Below, piece after piece: positions 10,830-20,144 of a stretch of DNA of 60,809 nucleotides (position 1 is its first letter; each line of letters starts with the position of its first letter). The stretch comes from Microcystis wesenbergii FACHB-1317. GTDB lineage: Bacteria > Cyanobacteriota > Cyanobacteriia > Cyanobacteriales > Microcystaceae. The stretch covers positions 1 to 60,809 of the forward strand of contig NZ_JACJQV010000099.1 in assembly GCF_014696875.1 (NCBI RefSeq), given 5' to 3'. The notes beneath the pieces were generated by a model. It was not told the origin of the DNA and ran no database searches. It worked only from the letters and a program-made list of their open reading frames with translations. Made by a program: the position numbers and the translations under genes.

Positions 10830-11609
10830 CCAAAAGCCGGTAAAAGTGCGACCAGAATCATCCGGTTGTATCAGGAGAAAGTGCCAACCTTGGCTTTCCT
10901 GTTTGGTTGCTTGATAAACATTGGCTGCCAGGGCCACTTCTTCATCTTCGTAGGTCAGAAAAATCCAACGTTCATTTAGACCTGATTCCAAGACTAAACC
11001 GCCCGATCGCCCCCTTTCTGTGGGAATATGATCGATAAATACCGGGTTAATTTCCTCTAACCAACGAGCGATGGCAAGAGATTTCTTACCCCCGGTAATA
11101 ACCACACCGGGGATCATTAAAGTGGAGGCTAAACCTAATTTTAAAGGAGAAAAGGCCTCTGGTAGGGAAAGAATCGGTATTCTGCGATCGCCAAAAAAGT
11201 TAACTAAATCAACGGCGGGAAAACGAGCAAAACGCCACTCTTGACCTAAAAATTGGTCTGGTAGGGGTTGCGGTGGAGGAGAGTCGATATTGATGGGGAT
11301 TTGCCGCAATTCTAGCTGTTTTTTCAGAGCGTTAACGTGACGGGTTAACTCAATTTTGATCTGTAAATTTTGACCAGCGAGGAGAAATAAATTGGCGCAT
11401 TGGGGGCGAAAAACTTGGATAATTTCTGGGGGGGAGACTTGACAAGCTTGCTGTAACTGTTGGGTTAACCAGTCGCTATTAGCTTGGGATTGGGGACAGG
11501 AATTTTCATAGATAAGATGACCAAGGGAATCGGAAATTAACAATTGCCAGATTGGGCCAAGAGAAGGAGAAGATGAAGATTTATAAAAATCCGCTTGCCA
11601 AATAGTCAT
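10812..11609 (-). CDS. Tab2/Atab2-family RNA-binding protein
   Basis: A 265-aa homologue of Tab2 (DUF1092). It opens MTIWQADFYKSS and contains PEIIQVFRPQCANLF, GQEWRFARFPAVDLVNFF and a C-terminal ERWIFLTYEDEEVA. In algae and plants Tab2 is needed for translation of a photosystem I core mRNA, and cyanobacterial homologues are linked to photosystem biogenesis. The domain fills the whole protein. It converges on the CPBP gene, sharing 18 bases. Confidence 0.85.
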   Translation of the reverse strand: MTIWQADFYKSSSSPSLGPIWQLLISDSLGHLIYENSCPQSQANSDWLTQQLQQACQVSPPEIIQVFRPQCANLFLLAGQNLQIKIELTRHVNALKKQLELRQIPINIDSPPPQPLPDQFLGQEWRFARFPAVDLVNFFGDRRIPILSLPEAFSPLKLGLASTLMIPGVVITGGKKSLAIARWLEEINPVFIDHIPTERGRSGGLVLESGLNERWIFLTYEDEEVALAANVYQATKQESQGWHFLLIQPDDSGRTFTGFWLLKQV

Positions 11610-11693
11610 AATTCAGTAACAAGTCACCAGTAAAAAGTCAAAAAATGGTCAGGAGTAGAGGTCAACTAAAAATTTTACCCTACCAAGACTTTT

Positions 11694-11798
11694 AAGTAAC
11701 GCACAGAAAACGGGTTTCTCCGAGAAACCCGTTTTCTGCTCATGCACTCATGCAAAAAGGGGAATAAATAATCAGTCTTTAATAACCAGATTTAGTAT
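11694..11798. mobile_element. MITE-like element, copy A (left end lost)
   Basis: Holds a perfect palindrome 11704-11738 (CAGAAAACGGGTTTCTC and its mirror) flanked by the same arms as the complete copy at 32251-32369, in opposite orientation. The right end ...GATTTAGTAT is present; the opposite terminal repeat has been lost. Confidence 0.75.
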
Positions 11799-11885
11799 TA
11801 TTCTTAATTCTCCTGACGACCGACTACTGACTACTGACTCCTGACTCCTAACCCTAACAACAATTTTTGATTTTTACAAGAGGTC
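11797..11885. repeat. Dispersed repeat shared with 2588-2680
   Basis: Carries ATTCTTAATTCTCCTGACG, CTACTGACT-like units and ATTTTTGATTTTT-AGAGGTCTA, as before dnaK. It abuts the right end of the MITE-like element. Confidence 0.6.
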
Positions 11886-11950
11886 TAATCTAGGATCGAG
11901 ACAAAAAAGGCTATATACTAGGGAAAGCTATAGCAAAAAATATCGAGACA

Positions 11951-12529
11951 ATGGAAGAAAATTGGCTAGAAATTGGGACAATAGTAGCACCCCAGGGACT
12001 GGAGGGAGAATTGCGAGTTTTATCGGTATCAGATTTTCCCGAACGTTTTCAGAAGCGAGGTATTAGGGGAATACAAGGACCACAAGGGGGAGAAATCCGA
12101 GAAATTACTCTGCTCAGGGGACGTGAGCTACCGGGAAAAAATGTTTATGTTATCAAGTTAGAGGGGGTTGAAAATCGGGAACAAGCCGAAGCTTTGCGCG
12201 GATATAAATTATGGGCGAATAAACTAGAAAAACCTCGCCTAAAAGCGGATGAATATCATGTTAGTGAGCTAGTAAACTTAGAGGTTTATCATCACCTGAC
12301 AGGAGAAAAAATCGGGGTTGTAGTAGATATTTTCTGGGCTGGTAATGACATTTTAGCAGTGCAACTAGAAGCAAATCTCGCCTCTGTCAAGAAAAAAAGC
12401 CCTTCTTCCGACTCAAAAGCCACGGTCCTGGTTCCCTTTGTCAAAGAAATTGTGCCACTGGTGGATCTGAAAGCGGCACGCATCGAGATCTCGCCACCAC
12501 CGGGGTTATTAGAGATCAATTTATCCTAG
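11951..12529 (+). CDS. rimM: Ribosome maturation factor RimM
   Basis: RimM binds ribosomal protein S19 and assists maturation of the 30S head. The 192-aa protein has the N-terminal beta-barrel domain (WLEIGTIVAPQGLEGELRV; GKNVYVIKLEGVENREQAEALRG) and the C-terminal PRC-barrel-like domain (EYHVSELVNLEVY ... VLVPFVKEIVPLVDL), ending in IEISPPPGLLEI. A basic/serine insert (KKKSPSSDSK, about residues 147-156) interrupts the second domain. No trmD, rpsP or rplS lies beside it, unlike the proteobacterial operon. Confidence 0.95.
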   Translation: MEENWLEIGTIVAPQGLEGELRVLSVSDFPERFQKRGIRGIQGPQGGEIREITLLRGRELPGKNVYVIKLEGVENREQAEALRGYKLWANKLEKPRLKADEYHVSELVNLEVYHHLTGEKIGVVVDIFWAGNDILAVQLEANLASVKKKSPSSDSKATVLVPFVKEIVPLVDLKAARIEISPPPGLLEINLS

Positions 12530-12738
12530 GCTGATTCTTGATGGTAGATTTCGACAAAGATAAGGTAATACTGGAACAGTAAGGATTAGCTGCTTTTTTA
12601 GCTAATTTAACAACACCCAGTTATCCCTAGGGACTGCTAACCAACCGTGACAATTTTTGATTTTGAGAGTAGATCTACTTTTACCCCAGAAATGGGTAAT
12701 CTCAAAAGGAAAGAGAGATATTATTTTGATGAAAGGCT

Positions 12739-13518
12739 ATGGGTATCAGCATCCTGAGAATCTGGGCGATCGCAGCTAATGGTTTTCGCGAGGTTATTCG
12801 CGATCGCATTCTTTACTTTATCGGGTTTTTTGCCTTGTTGATGGCCTTCGCTTGGCGTTTATTACCAGAAATTGCGGTGGGAACCCATGAGAAAATCTTT
12901 CTTGACTTGGGATTAGCCGCTATCGGACTATTAGGGGTAATTGTCGCGGTTTTTGTGGGTACAGGGCTAATTAATAAGGAAATTGACAAGAAAACTATTT
13001 TAGTTTTGATTCCTAAACCCCTGAGTCGGGCCGAATTTATCCTCGGTAAACACTTGGGTTTGTCTGGGGTTTTAGTGGTGATGCTGGGGGTAATGTTGGT
13101 GATTTACCTGCTGATGTTGCTGGGGATGAAAGTATCTTTTCAAGCTTTACCCCTGATTGTCTCGGTTTTCTATCTCGGTTTGGAATTAATTCTCATTGCG
13201 GCCGTGGCGATCGCTTTTGGGGTATTTACCAGTTCGATTTTAGCCACGCTAATGACTTTTGGGGTCTATCTAATGGGTCACATCAGCAAAGATCTGATCC
13301 AATTGGGTATAATCAGCAAAAATCCCAATATCCTCGCCATCACTAAAAATATTTATCTAATTCTCCCAGATTTGGAGAGATTGAATTTTAGAAACGAGGC
13401 CGTTTATGGTTTGCTGCCTAGTGCTGATGTCTTAATCGGTAACGCCCTCTACAGTCTCGTTTATACTGGTCTATTATTGGGTATCTCCATCCTCATCTTT
13501 TCACGACGACAATTTTAA
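12739..13518 (+). CDS. ABC-2 type transporter permease
   Basis: A 259-aa membrane protein with about six hydrophobic segments. The start FREVIRDRILYFIGFFALL, the cytoplasmic GLINKEIDKKTILVLIPKPLSRAEFILGK and a C-terminal VYTGLLLGISILIFSRRQF are typical of ABC-2 permeases. No ATPase subunit is adjacent, so its partner and substrate are unknown. The first upstream segment contains another AATTTTTGATTTT motif of the dispersed repeat. Start at ATG 12739 fits the hydrophobic profile. Confidence 0.8.
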   Translation: MGISILRIWAIAANGFREVIRDRILYFIGFFALLMAFAWRLLPEIAVGTHEKIFLDLGLAAIGLLGVIVAVFVGTGLINKEIDKKTILVLIPKPLSRAEFILGKHLGLSGVLVVMLGVMLVIYLLMLLGMKVSFQALPLIVSVFYLGLELILIAAVAIAFGVFTSSILATLMTFGVYLMGHISKDLIQLGIISKNPNILAITKNIYLILPDLERLNFRNEAVYGLLPSADVLIGNALYSLVYTGLLLGISILIFSRRQF

Positions 13519-13570
13519 ATGGCCTTGCCGAATGTCATCGCCATCGATTAGTTTATAGAGATGATTAGCC

Positions 13571-14035
13571 ATGAAATTAAAGGCACAACTGCATATTTTA
13601 AGTCGAGAAGCGGTCAATTACGGACTGGCAACCGTGGTCATGGAAGAAGCGGTTAATCCCGTCCTGGCGGCTTTTGCTAGACAGTTAAAACATTTACAAT
13701 ACTATGTGGTGCAGAATAGCCAAGGTGATTGGTTACTAACCACCTTAGCTCATCGGCAGCAGCCACAACAGGAAAAAAGGGTTATCTATGCCTTTGCTAC
13801 GGAAAAAATGGCCATATCTGCCCAAAATACTGCTAATTCACCCCTATCAACGCTCCTGATTCCCGTAACCCATCTTTTATTCCAATTATTTGCCGTAGAA
13901 AAAGTAGATAGTATTATTTTTCTGGAAAATGCACACACCGCTCAAACAGGAAAAGAAATCTCCCGGACCCAATTAAAGGCTAATATTGAAAAACAACTGC
14001 AAAAACTAGGGAAAATTCCTTCCAATCTTGCTTAA
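13571..14035 (+). CDS. Conserved hypothetical cyanobacterial protein
   Basis: A soluble 154-aa protein I do not recognise by function. It has no signal peptide or membrane segment. Two parts read as alpha/beta core (LSREAVNYGLATVVMEEA and VDSIIFLENAHTA) and the C-terminus is a Lys-rich helix (QLKANIEKQLQKLGKIP). It lies 52 bases after the ABC permease gene on the same strand and could be co-transcribed. Codon use is like the core genes around it. Confidence 0.65.
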   Translation: MKLKAQLHILSREAVNYGLATVVMEEAVNPVLAAFARQLKHLQYYVVQNSQGDWLLTTLAHRQQPQQEKRVIYAFATEKMAISAQNTANSPLSTLLIPVTHLLFQLFAVEKVDSIIFLENAHTAQTGKEISRTQLKANIEKQLQKLGKIPSNLA

Positions 14036-14213
14036 TTAGTTATCCTTAATCAAGGCGAATTAGATGTCACCACCAGACTTTTTAAGCTGGCAACTTGAGT
14101 CTAGCCTAATCAGGGAGATTATTTAGAGCCGATCGTATAAACAAGCACCTGAGCCAAACGGCTAGGAGCATATCGGTTACTATAGAGAGTGTCTATTTTC
14201 TCAAAACCGACCT

Positions 14214-14456
14214 ATGCTGCGAGAAGATCTTAAGAAAGAATTAGATAAACTAAACGATGATCAACTGAAAAAGATTGCTGATTTCATAGCCGACCTTGAG
14301 TTTCAGTCTGGACAAGTCCCATCGTCTGTTCCGCTTTGGCAAAGAGCAACACCATCCCAGAGAGCTAGGGAATTGCGTGAATGGGTGTTACAACTTCCCA
14401 AAGATAGTCCGAGTCTAGGAGATGAAGCCTTTAGTCGCGATAGTATTTACGAATGA
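14214..14456 (+). CDS. Probable antitoxin partner of the PIN protein
   Basis: An 80-aa protein with an N-terminal helical DLKKELDKLNDDQLKKIADFIADLEF motif, resembling the short N-terminal segment of some cyanobacterial antitoxins, followed by a Trp/Arg-rich tail (ARELREWVLQLPKDSP). Its stop codon overlaps the start of the PIN gene in an ATGA junction, a common arrangement for type II toxin-antitoxin pairs. The assignment rests mainly on this coupling. Confidence 0.6.
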   Translation: MLREDLKKELDKLNDDQLKKIADFIADLEFQSGQVPSSVPLWQRATPSQRARELREWVLQLPKDSPSLGDEAFSRDSIYE

Positions 14457-14920
14457 TGACGAGATATTTACTTGACACTAATATTGTTATGCGATTGTGC
14501 AATTGTTCCGACCTACAGCATAAGCTGGCAACCAATGCAGTTTCTCGTCTGCTCATGCAATCAGATGAATGTTTCCTTGCGACACAAGTAATAATTGAGT
14601 TTTGGGTTGTTGCCACCAGACCAACTGAAGTCAATGGTTTGGGTTGGTCTGTAGAACAAACCAGAAGCATGATAGATCAACTTCTCGCTCGTTTTCCAGT
14701 CTTGGCAGAATCTCGGCAGATTTTTACAAATTGGCTGAACTTAGTCACAACTAACAGAGTGATGGGTAAACGCACTCATGATGTTCGTCTCGTTGCGGCT
14801 ATGCTTGCCAATGAAATTACACATCTGTTGACCTTTAATCCCAGTGATTTTGCGGGTATATCAAGTATTACCATAACTCATCCACAAGATTTGAACCCGT
14901 TTGATACTAATGAGCCATAG
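14453..14920 (+). CDS. PIN-domain toxin (VapC-like)
   Basis: A 155-aa PIN-domain protein, probably an RNase toxin. The first acidic residue is in YLLDTNIVMRL near the N-terminus, a conserved Glu in ATQVIIEFWVVATRP, and the later acids in HDVRLVAAML and LLTFNPSDF. All four catalytic acid positions appear filled. It overlaps the upstream antitoxin-like gene by four bases. Start at 14453 or the adjacent ATG at 14456 are both possible. The locus lies among core genes and looks intact. Confidence 0.85.
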   Translation: MMTRYLLDTNIVMRLCNCSDLQHKLATNAVSRLLMQSDECFLATQVIIEFWVVATRPTEVNGLGWSVEQTRSMIDQLLARFPVLAESRQIFTNWLNLVTTNRVMGKRTHDVRLVAAMLANEITHLLTFNPSDFAGISSITITHPQDLNPFDTNEP

Positions 14921-14978
14921 TGTTGGCGAGCGCCGCATAACTCAATCGTTATCAATAGGGAAAAGTTAATTATCTGCA

Positions 14979-15503
14979 ATGGCCTTTTTTACTCTTACTC
15001 AGATTACCATGACCGAGCCAACCCGATTAAACTATCACGATACCTATTCTTGTCCCGTCTGTCGCCATGGTAAAATTGCCACTTTACCACTCATGGAAGC
15101 CTATGCTTGTAACTTTTGTCAACACATTTTTACTGCTAATTTAGAAAGACAGCTTTTAAAAATGGCCGATAGTCAATTACCCTTAACTTGGTATTGGAAT
15201 GGTAAGTATTGGCAGGGTTTACCGAGAGAAGGAATCGAGATGGCAGGTTTTTACTTAATTATCGGTTTAGGATTTGTGATTTTTCCCACAGCAATTGTGG
15301 CTACGGGAGCCTATCTTTTTCCTCCGGTCGAGGGGAGTCCTTTGTCATGGGTGCCTCTATTTTGGTCGATTTTAACCTTTATTTGCCATGCTATTTGTTT
15401 ACTCTGGTTAATTATCGAATATTATCAGTTTCCCGTTAATATGTATCTACGGGCCTTGGCCCGTCGTTGGCAAAATTCTTTTGTTACCCGATTATTATCC
15501 TAG
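14979..15503 (+). CDS. Zinc-ribbon membrane protein, function unknown
   Basis: About 164-174 aa. The N-terminal part has a zinc-ribbon of two CXXC pairs (SCPVCRHG and ACNFCQHIF) and then WYWNGKYWQGL, followed by two membrane segments (AGFYLIIGLGFVIFPTAIVA and VPLFWSILTFICHAICLLWL). A start at ATG 15009 (MTEPTRL) is as plausible as 14979. Small cyanobacterial proteins of this layout are common and uncharacterised. A long repeat array follows the stop codon. Confidence 0.65.
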   Translation: MAFFTLTQITMTEPTRLNYHDTYSCPVCRHGKIATLPLMEAYACNFCQHIFTANLERQLLKMADSQLPLTWYWNGKYWQGLPREGIEMAGFYLIIGLGFVIFPTAIVATGAYLFPPVEGSPLSWVPLFWSILTFICHAICLLWLIIEYYQFPVNMYLRALARRWQNSFVTRLLS

Positions 15504-15535
15504 GGGTTATTTAATCCTAGAAAGGGGAGCAGGAA

Positions 15536-15657
15536 GTGGGGTGTAGGGTGTGGGGTGTGGGGTGTGGGGATAAAAAATCTGATAACTGATAACTGATTAC
15601 TGATAACTGATAACTGATTACTGATAACTGATAACTGATAACTGATTACTGATTACT
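15536..15657. repeat. GTGTGGG array then GATAACT heptamer array
   Basis: GGGGTGT units (15537-15567) are followed by about twelve heptamers of the GATAACT/GATTACT type, ending just before the cimA stop codon. Confidence 0.85.
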
Positions 15658-15662
15658 GTTCC

Positions 15663-17303
15663 CTAAATTGTCCCTAAAGGACAAAATTGACCCGATAATT
15701 CTAGTTGATTGTTTTGCAGTAGATATAAACCGTACTCAATTCCTTCTACTACTGCTTGATAGGAAGCTTCCAAAATATTACTAGACACTCCCACGGTTGT
15801 CCATCTTTGTTGACCGTTACTGGACTCGATTAAAACCCTAGTTTTCGCTGCCGTCCCCGAACCACTATCGAGGATTCTCACTTTATAATCGGTCAGGTGA
15901 AAGTTAGCAATTTCGGGATAGAATTTGACTAAAGCCTTTCTTAAAGCCCGATCTAAAGCAGCCACGGGCCCGTTACCTTCGGCCACTTCTAATAAATCTT
16001 CCTCTTTTACCCGTACTTTAATTGTCGCAATCGCATTACCACTATCCCGGAGCATATCACAATAAACTTGGAATCCTTTTAATTCAAAAAGGTGGCTTCT
16101 CTGTCCCAAAGCTTCCCGCATTAATAACTCAAAACTAGCTTCGGCTGCTTCAAATTGATAACCCTCACTTTCCAAGATTTTTAAACGTTCCAAAATTTGC
16201 CGACAGGTGGGATCATCTTTATTTAAATCGATGCCAAAACTGCGCGCTTTCGCTAACACATTACTTAATCCCGATTGGTCAGAAATGACAATGCGACGCT
16301 GATTCCCGATCGCTTCCGGGTTAATATGTTCGTAGGTAAGGGGATTTTTCGCCACCGCAGAAACGTGAATACCGCCTTTATGGGCAAAAGCGGAACGTCC
16401 GACGAAGGGAGCATGATCATCTGGGGCTAAATTGACCATTTCGCTGATTTTTCGGCTAGTTCCCGTCAATCGGCCTAATTGATTTTCTTCTAGGCAAGAA
16501 AATCCCATTTTTAACTGAAGATTGGGAATTAAAGTACATAAATTGGCATTGCCGCAGCGTTCCCCATAACCGTTAATTGTGCCTTGAATCATGCGTGCGC
16601 CCTCGTTAACTGCCGCTAAAGAGTTAGCTACGGCGGTTCCTGCATCATTATGAGCATGAATGCCTAATTGAGGCGCATTTTCCTCATCAGGATCGATACC
16701 CAATTGCTCCCGCACTTTCTCCACAATAGGGGCGATTTCTTGGGGTAAAGTGCCACCGTTGGTATCACAGAAAACTAACCATTCGGCCCCAGCATCCCTA
16801 GCGGTTTTCAGGGTTAAAAGGGCGTATTCGGGGTTATTTTTGTAACCATCAAACCAATGTTCGGCATCATAAATGACTCGTCTTCCCTGACAGCGTAGAT
16901 ACTCGATGGTGTCTGCTATCATGGCTAAATTCTCCTCCAGACTGGTTTTTAAGCCCTCTGTGACGTGCAGATCCCAAGATTTGCCGAAAATTGTCACCCA
17001 ACGGGTTCTAGCGGCGAGAATGGCGGTTAACATCGGATCTTCCCGGGCTTCGACATGGGGGCGACGAGTGGAACAAAAAGCGACTAATTCCGCTTGTTTT
17101 AGGGGTTCTTCGTGCAGTTTCCAGAAAAATTGACCGTCTCTAGGGTTTGCGCCTGGCCAACCGCCTTCGATAAAAGGAATGCCCATTCTATCTAATTCCC
17201 TGGCGATTTTAATTTTATCTTCTAGGGAGAGGGAAATACCTTCTCGCTGGGCCCCATCCCGGAGAGTAGTGTCATAGACCCAAATGCGCTTACCATTGTT
17301 CAT
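15663..17303 (-). CDS. cimA: (R)-citramalate synthase
   Basis: CimA condenses pyruvate and acetyl-CoA to citramalate, the first step of the threonine-independent route to isoleucine. The 546-aa protein has the DRE-TIM lyase barrel with the metal/catalytic segment VYDTTLRDGAQREG, IHAHNDAGTAVANS and GTINGYGERCGNANL, a linker, and a C-terminal LeuA-type allosteric domain (VLIESSNGQQRWTTVGVS) for feedback inhibition. The length and the GGWPGANPRD motif fit CimA/homocitrate-like members rather than 2-isopropylmalate synthase. The ATG at 17303 is preferred over a TTG at 17315. Confidence 0.93.
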   Translation of the reverse strand: MNNGKRIWVYDTTLRDGAQREGISLSLEDKIKIARELDRMGIPFIEGGWPGANPRDGQFFWKLHEEPLKQAELVAFCSTRRPHVEAREDPMLTAILAARTRWVTIFGKSWDLHVTEGLKTSLEENLAMIADTIEYLRCQGRRVIYDAEHWFDGYKNNPEYALLTLKTARDAGAEWLVFCDTNGGTLPQEIAPIVEKVREQLGIDPDEENAPQLGIHAHNDAGTAVANSLAAVNEGARMIQGTINGYGERCGNANLCTLIPNLQLKMGFSCLEENQLGRLTGTSRKISEMVNLAPDDHAPFVGRSAFAHKGGIHVSAVAKNPLTYEHINPEAIGNQRRIVISDQSGLSNVLAKARSFGIDLNKDDPTCRQILERLKILESEGYQFEAAEASFELLMREALGQRSHLFELKGFQVYCDMLRDSGNAIATIKVRVKEEDLLEVAEGNGPVAALDRALRKALVKFYPEIANFHLTDYKVRILDSGSGTAAKTRVLIESSNGQQRWTTVGVSSNILEASYQAVVEGIEYGLYLLQNNQLELSGQFCPLGTI

Positions 17304-17425
17304 AGAAATAGTCAATAGGTGTTAATATTAATTAATAACTGTAGCGACTTAAAATCACGCCCCTAATGCCTAGAATAACAGTTTACGGTCAAACAATCAC
17401 CTGCGATCGAGGTGAAAATCTCTGT

Positions 17426-17595
17426 TCAGTTATCAGTTATCAGTTATCAGTTATCAGTTTTGAGTTTTCAGTGAGCAGTATTAAGTGTTAAAGTGTTAGA
17501 GTATTAAGTGGCAAGTTCGGAGCCTTCTTTTCACTGATTAATGATTACTGTTTACTGTTCACTGTTTACTGTTCACTGTTTACTGTTTACTGATT
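17426..17595. repeat. Heptamer arrays: TTATCAG and TTTACTG families
   Basis: Five TTATCAG units (17430-17460) and a second block of ACTGTTT/ACTGTTC units (17544-17593) fill much of the gap between cimA and the next gene. Confidence 0.8.
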
Positions 17596-17606
17596 AAGGT
17601 TATCAA

Positions 17607-18152
17607 ATGAACGAGACAATAATTTTTCGGATATCACCAATAATTCGGGTAACTTTATTAAGTTTATATGTGGCGTTAACCATCCCGTTACCCTTTTTAG
17701 CAAAAGTCACTAATTCCCCCGTTAATCCCAATTTTCTTTGGGTAGGAATTAGCTTAGGATTAATCGCTTTATACGGAGCTTTAAGTGAAAGAGTGGTTTT
17801 ATCAGAAACAGGGATACAAGTTACCTATCCCCAATGGTTTCCCGCTTTTCTTCGCTCTGGTTGGTGGTTAAATTGGACAGATATAAAAGAACTTAAATGT
17901 CGCAGTACAGGACAGGGTGGTTTAGTTTATTATTTCCTTGATCGCTCCGCGGAAAAAGCCTATTTATTGCCGATGCGAGTAGTGGGATTTAATCGCATGG
18001 TCAAAATAATCGAGGAAAAAACTAACTTGGATATGACTGATATTCGCCCCCTTTCTCAGCCTTGGATGTATGGAATTCTTTTTATTCTCACCCTATTTTT
18101 ATTATTAGTCGATGGGTGGACTATTGCTACGGCGAGAACTATTATTCCCTAA
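17607..18152 (+). CDS. Membrane protein with PH-like domain, unknown function
   Basis: A 181-aa protein with two N-terminal hydrophobic segments (IIRVTLLSLYVALTIPLPFLA; FLWVGISLGLIALYGAL) and one C-terminal segment (WMYGILFILTLFLLLVDGW). Between them, a beta-rich part (ERVVLSETGIQVTYPQWFP ... LNWTDIKELKC) looks like the bacterial PH-like fold common in membrane-anchored small proteins. The 3' end overlaps the convergent sds gene by four bases. Confidence 0.6.
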   Translation: MNETIIFRISPIIRVTLLSLYVALTIPLPFLAKVTNSPVNPNFLWVGISLGLIALYGALSERVVLSETGIQVTYPQWFPAFLRSGWWLNWTDIKELKCRSTGQGGLVYYFLDRSAEKAYLLPMRVVGFNRMVKIIEEKTNLDMTDIRPLSQPWMYGILFILTLFLLLVDGWTIATARTIIP

Positions 18153-19120
18153 TAAATTCGGCTCAAAACGTAATCCACTAGCTCGATTAACACCTCTTTT
18201 GAGGGAGAAGAAGCTAAACAGTCAAGGTGTTTTAAGGCACTTTGACCGTATTGACTGGCTAACTCTTTTGAGCGAGGAATCCCTTGGCTAGAGTGAATAA
18301 AATCAAGAGCTTTTTCGATGTCTCCTTCCTGACTAAATTCCCGTTCGATTAACACTTCTATATAGGGATTTTCCTCCATAGCAAAGAGAGCGGGAGCAGT
18401 GATATTACCACTGATCAAATCGGAGCCAGAGGGTTTTCCTAATACTTCCGTGGGGGAGGTAAAATCGAGAATATCATCGACGATTTGAAAAGCTAATCCT
18501 AAATTGCGACCATAATTATATAAATGATGATTAACTTCAGCCGATTGCTCGCTTAATACCCCAGCGGCTTTGGCACTATTGGCAATTAAAGAAGCTGTTT
18601 TGTAGTAACTTTTTTCTAGATAAGCTGCCAAGGAGATACTGGTATCAAAGCGATTAATTCCCTGTTGAATTTCCCCTTCAGCAAAATCGCGAATCACTTC
18701 CGAGAGCAATTTTACCACTTCTAAATTATCTAAATTAGCTAGATACCAAGAGGATTGAGCGAAGAGAAAATCCCCCGCTAAAACCGCCACGCGATTGTCA
18801 AATAAACTGTTAACGGTGGGAACACCCCGGCGCAATTCCGCCTCATCTACCACATCATCATGGACGAGACTGGCAGTGTGGATCATCTCGGTGATTTCGG
18901 CTAATCGACGATGACGGGGAGTGATATCCCGGTCTAACATGGTAGCGCGAGATACCAGCAACACGATCGCCGGTCGAACGCGTTTACCACCGGCCTCGAA
19001 CAAATGTTCTGCTGCCGCCGCTAAAATGGGATGACGAGCGCCGACGAGATTTTTTAAGTTATCGGTCAAAAGACGGAGATCATCGTCAACGGGTGCGAAT
19101 AAAGAAGTTGTTGGGATCAT
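18149..19120 (-). CDS. sds: Solanesyl diphosphate synthase (long-chain polyprenyl synthase)
   Basis: This enzyme builds the long isoprenoid tail of plastoquinone. The 323-aa protein has the first aspartate-rich region LVHDDVVDEAELRRG and the second FQIVDDILDFTS, plus GGKRVRPAIVLL near the N-terminus and the KTASLI motif. The residues before the first motif (small or medium side chains) fit a long-chain product rather than GGPP. Known cyanobacterial homologues are all-trans solanesyl synthases. It is monocistronic and converges on the membrane-protein gene. Confidence 0.9.
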   Translation of the reverse strand: MIPTTSLFAPVDDDLRLLTDNLKNLVGARHPILAAAAEHLFEAGGKRVRPAIVLLVSRATMLDRDITPRHRRLAEITEMIHTASLVHDDVVDEAELRRGVPTVNSLFDNRVAVLAGDFLFAQSSWYLANLDNLEVVKLLSEVIRDFAEGEIQQGINRFDTSISLAAYLEKSYYKTASLIANSAKAAGVLSEQSAEVNHHLYNYGRNLGLAFQIVDDILDFTSPTEVLGKPSGSDLISGNITAPALFAMEENPYIEVLIEREFSQEGDIEKALDFIHSSQGIPRSKELASQYGQSALKHLDCLASSPSKEVLIELVDYVLSRIY

Positions 19121-19237
19121 TGGTTAGCCAATTGGCGAGATAGTTACGAAAGTTTACATATCCTTACATTTATTTTAAGCTAACCGTCCAGACTAGGGAA
19201 GGGGAAGCATCAGTGTTGCCAAAGGCACGGCGTAGCC

Positions 19238-19380
19238 GTCCAGTGATCAGTAAACAGTAATCAGTGGCTAGTGGCCAGTGGGGAGATAGAGAGAACAAAT
19301 AAAAAGTCATCTCCGAACTCCTAACTTCTAACTTCCTGACGACTGACGGCTGATAACTGATAACTGATAACTGATAAAAC
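19238..19380. repeat. Mixed heptamer repeats (AGTAATC, GATAACT)
   Basis: Degenerate GTGATCA/GTAATCA/GTGGCTA units and then four GATAACT units lie in the gap between sds and the HAD gene. Confidence 0.7.
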
Positions 19381-19448
19381 TCTTGTCATTGTCAAGACTC
19401 TAGGGTAACTTGTATATAAAAATTAATAAAGCGAGAAGTATTAGAACG

Positions 19449-20144
19449 ATGTTGAGACTAATTAGCGACTTTGACGGCCCGATAATGGACGTATCGGAGC
19501 GATATTACCGGGTTTATCAAGAATGTTTACAGAAAACCGCCTATAAAGGTCAAATTATCGGGGAATTATCGAAAGCGGAATTCTGGCAGTTAAAACGGGA
19601 TCAGGTTTCTGAGAAGCGTATCGGGGAAATGTCAGGATTAGATGAAGATCAAGCGCGTAAATTTGCCCATCTTCGTCGTCAAACTGTTCATACTTTACCC
19701 TATCTTGTCCACGATCGCCCGGTGGTTGGTTCTTTGGAAACTCTCCAGAAAATCCAAGATTTAAAGATCGATTTAGTCGTCATGACGATGCGGCGGGTAT
19801 CCGAGCTAGATCATGCCTTTAATCGCCACGACATCGGTCGTTTTTTCGCCGCTAATCGTCGTTATTGTCTAAATAATAATTACAGCAAAACCAACGACGT
19901 GCGCGACAAAACCCTGCTTATGGCTAAGGCCGCTAAGGAACTGCCGGCGGCTGCCGACACTTGGATGGTGGGGGATACGGAAGCGGATATTACCGCCGCT
20001 AAGAGCCAAAATATTAAGGTTATTGGCGTATTATCGGGGATTCGCAGCCGTTCCCGTTTAGAGAGCTACGAGCCTGACTATATCGTCAATAACCTTGGCG
20101 AAGCAGTGGACGTGATCTTGGGATCACTGCGAGCGTTCGGTTAA
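19449..20144 (+). CDS. HAD-superfamily hydrolase
   Basis: A 231-aa phosphatase-like protein. The first HAD motif appears as ISDFDGPIMD (D-x-D with Pro after Gly), then VVMTMRR as motif II, a Lys in NNNYSKTNDVRDK as motif III, and the acidic motif IV in WMVGDTEADITAAKSQ. This set predicts phosphotransfer with Mg2+. Substrate is unknown; the cap region near 20-90 is helical. Start at ATG 19449 puts motif I at the usual position. The gene converges on the CPP1-like gene with a four-base overlap. Confidence 0.85.
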   Translation: MLRLISDFDGPIMDVSERYYRVYQECLQKTAYKGQIIGELSKAEFWQLKRDQVSEKRIGEMSGLDEDQARKFAHLRRQTVHTLPYLVHDRPVVGSLETLQKIQDLKIDLVVMTMRRVSELDHAFNRHDIGRFFAANRRYCLNNNYSKTNDVRDKTLLMAKAAKELPAAADTWMVGDTEADITAAKSQNIKVIGVLSGIRSRSRLESYEPDYIVNNLGEAVDVILGSLRAFG